From positions 1 through 7,336 of the forward strand of contig CANGXK010000125.1 in NCBI GenBank assembly GCA_947457715.1: DNA of 7,336 nt, given 5' to 3'. Shown here piece by piece: positions 1 to 4,797 of this stretch. Both the position numbers and the translations under genes were made by a program. Every line of letters begins with the position of its first letter. Position 1 is the stretch's first letter. The stretch comes from Gemmatimonadota bacterium. GTDB lineage: Bacteria; Gemmatimonadota; Gemmatimonadetes; Gemmatimonadales; Gemmatimonadaceae. A model generated the notes under the pieces. That model ran no database searches. It was not told the origin of the DNA and worked only from the letters and a program-made list of their open reading frames with translations.

Positions 1-424
1 CCTCGGCCAGCTGATCGAGCCGAGGGCGGGCAAAGGTGGCAATGAGTTGACGATGCTGGACCATCGTGATGCCCCCGATCCAGGCGGTCGCGATGCCGAG
101 CATGACGGCGACGGCGAAGGCGCCGGGGCGTGGGATGGCGCCAGCGATGGCACCGGTCGCGGCAACCGCGCCCGCGACGACAGAGGCGCTGCCCCACTCG
201 GGATAGCGCGAGGCACCGACGGGCAGCGCCTCGAGGGCCAGACACTCGAGCGCGGCCCCACAGACCAGCCCCGCGAGGGGGGCGCCGACCAAGGCTCCGC
301 CGAGGGTCGCGGCGACGATCGGCCGCGAGATCATCGCTTGCGGAAAGCTGACGACGTCGAGCCCGATGACGCCGGCGAGCAGCGACAGCGGTAAGACGTC
401 GTACCACCACGCCGAGGCGTCCAT
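1..424 (-). CDS. PTS mannose/sorbose-family permease subunit EIIC (partial, 3' end cut by window edge)
   Basis: Integral membrane subunit of a mannose-family phosphotransferase permease, expected to form the sugar channel together with EIID. Translating the minus strand from the ATG at 424-422 gives 141 open codons with no stop before the window edge. The protein is strongly hydrophobic, with likely membrane segments near residues 10-30, 37-63, 79-97 and 102-120. The stretch MISRPIVAATLGG (31-43), followed by GAPLAGLVCGAALE and LPVGASRYP (68-75), matches the conserved N-terminal pattern of the EII-Sor family (PF03609), where 'SRPIV.G.L.G' and 'LPVGA..PP' recur. A GAGGG ribosome site (439-435) overlaps the EIIB stop and sits 10 bases before the ATG, so this start is well supported. 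The gap to EIIB is 13 bases. Full family members run to about 250 residues, so roughly half is visible. The substrate cannot be read from the sequence. Confidence 0.85.
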   Translation of the reverse strand, partial: MDASAWWYDVLPLSLLAGVIGLDVVSFPQAMISRPIVAATLGGALVGAPLAGLVCGAALECLALEALPVGASRYPEWGSASVVAGAVAATGAIAGAIPRPGAFAVAVMLGIATAWIGGITMVQHRQLIATFARPRLDQLAE

Positions 425-437
425 TATCGGTCCGCCC

Positions 438-932
438 TCAAGCGCCCGTCGTGGCGGACAGCAGTTCGCCCAAGGGCACCGGCCGGGCGGTGGGCACATC
501 CTGCGCCGAGACATCGACGCCCTGAGCGGCAATGTCGCGCAGCCCCTGCTCCTCGGCGGGCGTGAGGAAGACAAAGCGGAGGCGCTGCACGCGTCCCGGT
601 GAGTGATGCACGCCGCCCACGTTCACGGCGCGAATGCGGCCGGCGGCTTGCTGGACCAGTCGCCCCATCGTGCCGATGTCGCCCGCCAGCACGATGCCCG
701 GCTCCACGCGCTTTTGCAGGTCGGGAAGATGCGCGGCGGCCTCGGTGACCGTATAGAACTGGACGGACATTTCCGGGGGGACGCCCATGCGATAGAGCTC
801 CTGCTCCCATTCGCTCGACGCGACTTCGTCGTCGACGAGCACGATGAAGCGGAGTTCGAGCGGTTGCCCCCAGCCGACGACCACCTGGCCGTGAATGAGC
901 CGATCGTCGATGCGATACAGCGCGACAGGCAT
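438..932 (-). CDS. PTS mannose/sorbose-family EIIB subunit
   Basis: Cytoplasmic phosphocarrier of 164 residues that takes phosphate from EIIA and passes it to the sugar at the EIIC/EIID permease. Residues 7-17 read RIDDRLIHGQV, the hallmark of the PTSIIB-Sor family (PF03830); His14 is the phosphorylated residue by family analogy. The segment that follows (VVGWGQPLELRFIVLVDDEV, about 18-37) and the MGVPPEM motif near 49-55 also fit the family, and the length is the family norm of about 160. The ATG at 932-930 lies 4 bases after the EIIA stop and has no clear Shine-Dalgarno sequence, so translation is probably coupled to EIIA. All residues needed for phosphotransfer that I can recognise are present, so this is an active carrier rather than a decayed one. 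Sugar specificity cannot be assigned. In some non-Firmicutes such carriers serve regulation more than uptake; whether that holds here depends on EIID, which is not in view. Confidence 0.93.
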   Translation of the reverse strand: MPVALYRIDDRLIHGQVVVGWGQPLELRFIVLVDDEVASSEWEQELYRMGVPPEMSVQFYTVTEAAAHLPDLQKRVEPGIVLAGDIGTMGRLVQQAAGRIRAVNVGGVHHSPGRVQRLRFVFLTPAEEQGLRDIAAQGVDVSAQDVPTARPVPLGELLSATTGA

Positions 933-936
933 GTGG

Positions 937-1341
937 TCAGGCGCCGTGTACGGCCATCGAGGCGCGGCCGCGCTCGATCGCGCCCTGCACGGCCGCGATC
1001 GGATTCAGTGATTCCTGCATCGCGAAGTCGAGCAGCAGGGAGAGATTGATCCCCGTCACAAGCAGGACTCCGGGGTGCGAGCGCAACATGCGCCTCACCG
1101 CCATTGTGCAGCTGCCGGCGGGAAGATCGGTGAAGACGACCCGCGCGGCGGTGCTGTCGAGGGCGCGCTCGAGCGTCTCTTGAATGGCGTCGAGACACAG
1201 CCCCGTGTTGGACACGGCCATGAAGGCCGAGCCCTTGCCGGTGATCTGCTCGACGGCGGAGATCAGACCACTGGCGAACGACCCATGACCGGCGACGATG
1301 GCACGGACGGTTACGGGCGCGGTGTCGGTGGCGGTACTCAC
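937..1341 (-). CDS. PTS mannose-family EIIA subunit
   Basis: Small cytoplasmic phosphocarrier that accepts phosphate from HPr and hands it to EIIB. From the chosen GTG it has 134 residues and one EIIA-man domain (PF03610). IVAGHGSFASGL near residues 15-26 holds His19, the expected phosphorylated residue, and ITGIN-like VTGINLSLLLDFA fits the usual 'ITGvNLPmLLe' segment. The middle motif reads TDLPAGSCTMA where many EIIA-man proteins have 'DLfGGSPfN'; this resembles the AgaF-like branch. Three starts are possible. GTG 1341 has GAGAGG 9 bases upstream and leaves a 13-base gap after hprK. ATG 1365 has GGAGG abutting it with no spacer and overlaps hprK by 11 bases. ATG 1389 has no ribosome site. 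I prefer 1341, though 1365 remains possible. The position between hprK and EIIB suggests that HprK-controlled HPr feeds this subunit. Confidence 0.9.
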   Translation of the reverse strand: MSTATDTAPVTVRAIVAGHGSFASGLISAVEQITGKGSAFMAVSNTGLCLDAIQETLERALDSTAARVVFTDLPAGSCTMAVRRMLRSHPGVLLVTGINLSLLLDFAMQESLNPIAAVQGAIERGRASMAVHGA

Positions 1342-1350
1342 GCGTGCGGG

Positions 1351-1356
1351 CCTCTC
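1351..1356 (-). promoter_or_regulatory. Ribosome binding site that decides the EIIA start
   Basis: The minus strand reads GAGAGG here, followed by a 9-base spacer and GTG at 1341-1339. The site overlaps the hprK stop codon (TGA, 1357-1355). The competing ATG at 1365-1363 has its GGAGG (1370-1366) directly adjacent with no spacer, which is too close for normal initiation. This favours the GTG start and suggests that EIIA translation is coupled to the end of hprK. Confidence 0.5.
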
Positions 1357-2329
1357 ACTCTTCATCCTCCTGCAGGTATCGCTGCACATCCGATGTGCGA
1401 CGCATCCGGCCGATCAACCGTTCGTTGAACGCCGTGGCCGAATCATAGCCGCGATAATACCGCAAGAGGTGGTTCATCGCGATGACTTCCGCGATCACCG
1501 TGATGTTCTTTCCCGGATTGAGGTGCACGGTGATCTTGGGCACCTCGACGCCGAGGATGTCCTGCGTCTGCACATCGAGGCCGGTGCGATCGACCGTCGC
1601 ATCGGCGTCCCATTCCTCGAGGACGACGACCACTTCGAGCCGCTTCTGCTGACGCACGGCGTGAATGCCGAAGATCGCCGGGACATCGAGCAGGCCAACG
1701 CCGCGGATTTCCATGAAATGCCGCTGCAACTCGTGCCCCTTGCCGATCAAGACATCGTTGCCGCGGCGCGACACGAAGACGAGATCGTCGGCCACGAGCC
1801 GATGGCCGCGCTCGACGAGATCGAGCACGCACTCCGACTTGCCGATCCCGCTCTTGCCGGTGAAGAACAGCCCGACGCCGTACACGTCGGCGAGCGAGCC
1901 GTGCAAGGTGGTGGTGGGTGCGAACTGATCGGCGAGGTACGGCTTGATGAGGCGATAGAACTCCGCCGTTTTCAAGCGGGAGCGGAGGATCGCGACGCCG
2001 GCTTCCTCGGCCAACCGCAGCAACGGCTCCGGCGGCTCGAGGTGCTTCGTGATGAACGCGCAGGGGAGCGGAAAGCCGAAGAACTGTTCGAGATTGGCGG
2101 CCCGCTGATCTTTTTCGAGCGACTGGAGGTACGTGATCTCGGTTTCGCCGAGCACCTGAATGCGCTGATACGGAAAGCGGTTGATGTAGCCGGCGAGGAC
2201 GAGCCCCGGGCTTGACGCCTCGGGGCTCGTGATCTCACGATCGAGACCGGAGGCCGAACCAAGCAGCTCCAGTTCGAGCGGATCCTTCATCCGCTCGTAG
2301 AGCGTGCCCACTGTCAGGCGTCGACTCAC
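1355..2329 (-). CDS. hprK: HPr kinase/phosphorylase HprK
   Basis: Bifunctional sensor enzyme that phosphorylates HPr on a serine and removes that phosphate, thereby tuning PTS activity and carbon control. The 324 residues match the family length of about 310-330. The N-terminal domain (1-130) includes PGLVLAGY (41-48), as in the family. The C-terminal catalytic domain has His143 (LHGSLADVYG), a P-loop GKSGIGKS (158-165), RGHRLVADD (174-182) with the acidic pair 181-182, and the signature EIRGVGLLDV (207-216). The C-terminal segment NPGKNITVIAEVIAMNHLL (271-289) also fits. All recognised catalytic residues are intact. The start is GTG at 2329, overlapping the hpf stop as GTGA, with GGAG (2343-2340) 10 bases upstream. 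The upstream neighbour is hpf, as in the rpoN-hpf-ptsN-hprK clusters of beta-proteobacteria, but the downstream partner here is a mannose-type EIIA. Confidence 0.96.
   Translation of the reverse strand: MSRRLTVGTLYERMKDPLELELLGSASGLDREITSPEASSPGLVLAGYINRFPYQRIQVLGETEITYLQSLEKDQRAANLEQFFGFPLPCAFITKHLEPPEPLLRLAEEAGVAILRSRLKTAEFYRLIKPYLADQFAPTTTLHGSLADVYGVGLFFTGKSGIGKSECVLDLVERGHRLVADDLVFVSRRGNDVLIGKGHELQRHFMEIRGVGLLDVPAIFGIHAVRQQKRLEVVVVLEEWDADATVDRTGLDVQTQDILGVEVPKITVHLNPGKNITVIAEVIAMNHLLRYYRGYDSATAFNERLIGRMRRTSDVQRYLQEDEE
2199..2230 (-). repeat. Strong inverted repeat (mRNA hairpin) inside hprK
   Basis: ACGAGCCCCG at 2199-2208 is perfectly complementary to CGGGGCTCGT at 2221-2230. Inside the 12-base loop, GGC (2209-2211) can pair with GCC (2217-2219), with T2220 bulged, giving about 13 pairs. 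It lies roughly 100-130 bases after the hprK start codon, in the stretch coding for TSPEASSPGLV. No run of T follows on the minus strand, so it is not a standard intrinsic terminator. It could be a chance product of high GC, or a processing, stability or pausing element. Confidence 0.55.
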
Positions 2330-2637
2330 CCGGTGCGATCTCCACCGGTTGGCACGCGGCGCGAGCGGCGCACGCGCGAGACCTGACCTTCGAGCCGGTG
2401 CACGGCGGCACTCAGCGCCGGCGCGAACGCACGCGCATCGGCATGGACGAACAGTTGTCGCGATCGCGCGCGCTGCAGCACGATCTCGACGCGGCGGGTG
2501 TCCCCGTCTCCGACGAAACGCACGATCGCGTTGGCGACCCGATGCAATCGCTTGGCGAGGCGGATGACGGCGGCTTCGGCCTGTTCACGGAGCGATTCCG
2601 TCACTTCGGCATGGTGCGCGTGCAGGATGATCTCCAT
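2326..2637 (-). CDS. hpf: Ribosome hibernation promoting factor, short form
   Basis: Binds the 30S subunit at the decoding centre and mRNA channel in slow-growing cells, keeping ribosomes idle and protected. The 103 residues form a single HPF/YfiA (S30AE) domain. The HAEVTESLREQAEAAVIRLA segment (9-28) matches the first helix region ('HVEVTEALRE.VE.KL..L'), the VEIVLQ strand lies at 50-55, and LFVHADARAFAPALSAAVHRLEGQV (62-86) matches the second strand and helix. An arginine-rich tail ends the protein. The long-form C-terminal dimerisation domain is absent. A consensus AAGGAGG (2654-2648), 10 bases before the ATG, marks the start firmly. The start overlaps the glycosyltransferase stop as TGATG, and its own stop overlaps the hprK start. 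Sequence similarity is recognisable but moderate. The placement next to hprK supports the call. Confidence 0.88.
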   Translation of the reverse strand: MEIILHAHHAEVTESLREQAEAAVIRLAKRLHRVANAIVRFVGDGDTRRVEIVLQRARSRQLFVHADARAFAPALSAAVHRLEGQVSRVRRSRRVPTGGDRTG

Positions 2638-3782
2638 CAGCGACCTTCCTCCTTTCCCACCACCTCGCGGAGGTGAGCTTCAGTCTCTGTGGCGGCATTT
2701 TCCCAGGTGAATGCCCCGGCGAAATGCCGCGCGGCGATCCCCAGGCGTTCGACGAGCGCTCGCTCGCCGCTGAGGTACCGCATCGACTCGGCCATCGCAG
2801 CGACATCGCCGTGCGGAACGAGAAATCCTGTCTCGCCATGCCGCACGGACTCGCGAATCCCCGGGGAATTCGACGCAATCACCGGAGTTCCGCTTGCCGC
2901 TGCCTCGAGGTTCGTGATCCCCCATCCCTCTTTCGGTGATGCAAACACGAACGCCCAAGCCCGTCGAAGCAGGGCGCACTTCTGCGTTTCATCAATACGT
3001 CCTAAGAACCGTACCCGCGAGGCCACCCCAAGGGTTCCCGCCAACGCTTCAAGTTCGGCGCGAAACTCGCCAGCGCCAGCGATCTCCAGTGTAGCCTCTG
3101 GAACGCCACATTGCGCGAACGACCGCAGCACGAGGTCGACCCCTTTGTACTTCTTGAGGCGGCCAAGATAGGCAAAAACGGGGCGGTCCGCACGTTGGGA
3201 GGGGTCGGGCGTGTACGTGTGGGTGTCGATGCCCGGGAAAATGACGCGAATCCGGTCACGCCGCACGCCACGGGAGACCAGATCGTCCCGGGTGCTCTCA
3301 CTGATGGCCTCGAAGGCGCAGTGGCGATAGACGAACGGGAGCGGGCGCTCGGCCAGCCACACGGCCGTGGCTAACGGGGCGGCCAACTCCTGGAACGCGG
3401 TACCGCCGAACAGGTGCGGCACCAGGGCCACCACCGGGGGCGCCTGCCACCACGGGGTGAAAACCGGGACCTTATTGATGTCCTCGACCAGGACGTCGAA
3501 GCGCTGGTTGGCGAAGTGCGCGTGCCAATGTTTGCGCACGAGCAGAGGGAAAGTGGCCCGCGTACCGACGCGGTGCACCTCGATGCCGTCGAGCGTGGCG
3601 CGCGGCGGGCAGCCGGGCCACCCCCCGCAGAGCAGCATGACATGGTGCCCGCGGCTGGCCAGCCGCCCGAAGATTTCGTGGAGGTGAATCTCGGCGCCGC
3701 CGGCCAGCGGGTTTTCCCGACACTGCCAGTTGACGACGGCGATCCGCAGCCGGTCGCCCGGACGTGCGGCGCTTCCGGTCAC
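2637..3782 (-). CDS. Glycosyltransferase, GT4 family (GT-B fold)
   Basis: Probable retaining, cytoplasmic glycosyltransferase that moves a sugar from a nucleotide-sugar donor to an unknown acceptor, likely a cell-surface glycan, lipid or small molecule. The 381 residues match the family length. The N-terminal Rossmann domain opens with LRIAVVNW (12-19) and PLAGGAEIHLHEIF (25-38), the usual acceptor-side glycine motif. The C-terminal domain has FAYLGRLKKYKG (203-214), with Arg208 and Lys213 in the donor phosphate site. It also has PKEGWGITNLEAAASGTPVI (283-302), whose Glu285 and Glu293 form the EX7E motif. No signal peptide or membrane segment is seen. The start is GTG at 3782, overlapping the nusB stop as GTGA, with no clear ribosome site, so coupling to nusB is likely. 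The 3' half of the gene uses rarer AT-ending codons (TTA, ATT, ACA, AAT, TTT) than its neighbours. Donor and acceptor cannot be assigned. Confidence 0.9.
   Translation of the reverse strand: MTGSAARPGDRLRIAVVNWQCRENPLAGGAEIHLHEIFGRLASRGHHVMLLCGGWPGCPPRATLDGIEVHRVGTRATFPLLVRKHWHAHFANQRFDVLVEDINKVPVFTPWWQAPPVVALVPHLFGGTAFQELAAPLATAVWLAERPLPFVYRHCAFEAISESTRDDLVSRGVRRDRIRVIFPGIDTHTYTPDPSQRADRPVFAYLGRLKKYKGVDLVLRSFAQCGVPEATLEIAGAGEFRAELEALAGTLGVASRVRFLGRIDETQKCALLRRAWAFVFASPKEGWGITNLEAAASGTPVIASNSPGIRESVRHGETGFLVPHGDVAAMAESMRYLSGERALVERLGIAARHFAGAFTWENAATETEAHLREVVGKEEGR
2648..2654 (-). promoter_or_regulatory. Consensus ribosome binding site of hpf
   Basis: The minus strand reads AAGGAGG, with a 10-base spacer to the ATG at 2637-2635. 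It lies within the last codons of the glycosyltransferase. It is the strongest Shine-Dalgarno match I see in the window. HPF may therefore be translated well regardless of how often the upstream gene is read. Confidence 0.65.
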
Positions 3783-4294
3783 AAGCGCCCGAGCATGCGG
3801 GCGTAGGCATCGAGCACGCCGTTGACGAAGCGCGCGCTGCGGGTCGTTCCGTAGCGTTCCGCGAGGTGCACCGCTTCCTGCAGCACCACTTTGACCGGCG
3901 TCTCGTTGCGATCGAGTTCGGCGGCGGCGAGCCGCAGCACGCTGCGCTCGATCGCACCGAGGCGCTCGAGTCGCCAGTTGTTGGTGACCCGTGCGAGGTC
4001 GGCATCGAGCGTCGCCCCCTTGTCGGCGACGGTGGCGATGAGGCGTGAGGCGAACTGACGCTCTTCGGGATCGACGGCGAGATCGTCGAACACGTGCGTG
4101 GCAATCTTCCGCAATTGCGTGAGATCCCGCAGGTCGGCGGCGTACAGCGCCTGCAGCGCACGGGCGCGCCCGCGGGTTTCCACGCGTTCGACTTTCGTCG
4201 CGGCCCGATTGCCGCGGGAGCGGCGTCCGGCGCGCGGCGCGAGCGGTTCCTGAACCGGCGTGTCCCAGAAGGCGTCATCCTGCATGTTGGACAC
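3779..4294 (-). CDS. nusB: Transcription antitermination factor NusB
   Basis: RNA-binding antitermination protein that, with NusE (ribosomal protein S10), binds boxA RNA and supports rRNA transcription and processing. From GTG 4294 it has 171 residues. The all-helical NusB domain spans about 38-170. RARALQALYAADL (43-55) is the first helix with the family 'R..ALQALY..D' pattern. ETPVKVVLQEAVHLAERYGT (131-150) and ARFVNGVLDAYAR (154-166) are the conserved C-terminal helices. Before the domain there is a tail of about 37 residues with an Arg-rich patch (GRRSRGNRAATK). Two starts compete. GTG 4294 overlaps the ribH stop as TAGTG and has AGGGG 7 bases upstream. ATG 4285 lies 9 bases further on, with that site 16 bases away. 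I favour GTG. A ribH-nusB order is common in bacteria and supports the assignment. Confidence 0.95.
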   Translation of the reverse strand: MSNMQDDAFWDTPVQEPLAPRAGRRSRGNRAATKVERVETRGRARALQALYAADLRDLTQLRKIATHVFDDLAVDPEERQFASRLIATVADKGATLDADLARVTNNWRLERLGAIERSVLRLAAAELDRNETPVKVVLQEAVHLAERYGTTRSARFVNGVLDAYARMLGRL

Positions 4295-4785
4295 TATTCG
4301 TCCCCTTCGCACTCTTCGGGAGGCGTGACCTGATCGAACAGGTCGAGCATTTCGAGCGCCGCCATCGCGGCTTCGGCGCCCTTGTTGCCGTGCGCGCCGC
4401 CGGCGCGCGCTTCGGCCTGCTCCATGTTGTCCGTCGTGAGCACGCCCATCGTGATGGGGACGTCGAAGTCGCGCATGGCGTCCATCAGACCGCGCGAGGT
4501 TTCGCCGGCGACGATATCGAAGTGCGGCGTGTCGCCGCGCACGACGGCACCAACGGCCACCGCGGCGTCGTAGCGTTCGGTGGCGAGCGCACGGCGCACC
4601 GCGACCGGGATCTCCCAGGCACCGGGGACCCACAGCACGTCGATGTCTTCGAACTTGACGCCCTGCCCTACCAACGCGCCCACCGCCCCTTCGGCGAGGG
4701 GCATGGTGATGCCCTCGTTGAAGCGACTGGCGACGACGACAATGCGGCGACCTTCACCGCGCGGACTACCGTTGAACTCGGCCAT
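4294..4785 (-). CDS. ribH: 6,7-dimethyl-8-ribityllumazine synthase
   Basis: Penultimate step of riboflavin synthesis: condenses 5-amino-6-ribitylaminouracil with 3,4-dihydroxy-2-butanone 4-phosphate to give lumazine, in a cytoplasmic oligomer that is often a 60-subunit capsid. The 163 residues match the family size. Visible active-site pieces are SRFNE (20-24) with Phe22, VPGAWEIP (53-60) with Trp57, GAVVRGDTPHFD (79-90) with the catalytic His88, and GVLTTDNMEQAEARAG (114-129) with Arg127, followed by GGAHGNKGAEAA, whose Lys135 lies in the phosphate and substrate region. The acidic tail PPEECEGDE is unlikely to be catalytic. The ATG at 4785 lies 12 bases after the ribBA stop. I see no Shine-Dalgarno sequence, so initiation may depend on ribosomes that have just finished ribBA. 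The stop (TAG) touches the nusB GTG. Confidence 0.98.
   Translation of the reverse strand: MAEFNGSPRGEGRRIVVVASRFNEGITMPLAEGAVGALVGQGVKFEDIDVLWVPGAWEIPVAVRRALATERYDAAVAVGAVVRGDTPHFDIVAGETSRGLMDAMRDFDVPITMGVLTTDNMEQAEARAGGAHGNKGAEAAMAALEMLDLFDQVTPPEECEGDE
4301..4308 (-). promoter_or_regulatory. Ribosome binding site favouring the GTG start of nusB
   Basis: The minus strand reads GAAGGGGA within the last ribH codons. Its G run ends 7 bases before the GTG at 4294 but 16 bases before the ATG at 4285. Normal spacing therefore favours the GTG, whose first base is the last base of the ribH TAG stop. Confidence 0.45.
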
Positions 4786-4797
4786 CAGGAATACGTC

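Noticed and set aside
47..394. 115-codon plus-strand frame
   Set aside because: It is antisense to EIIC and consists of Asp/Gly/Arg low-complexity sequence. The minus-strand frame gives a convincing EIIC membrane protein.
1298..2215. 305-codon open frame on the plus strand
   Set aside because: It lies opposite hprK, whose catalytic motifs are complete. The translation is rich in acidic residues and His and shows no family pattern, so it is a shadow frame.
4392..4408. GC hairpin (7-bp stem, 3-base loop) in ribH
   Set aside because: It arises from codons of the conserved RAGGAHG active-site motif in a GC-rich genome, and no T run follows.
3779..4633. 284-residue version of NusB extending back into ribH
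   Set aside because: The extra N-terminal part is an out-of-frame reading of ribH with Arg-rich low-complexity content. The NusB start is at 4294 or 4285.
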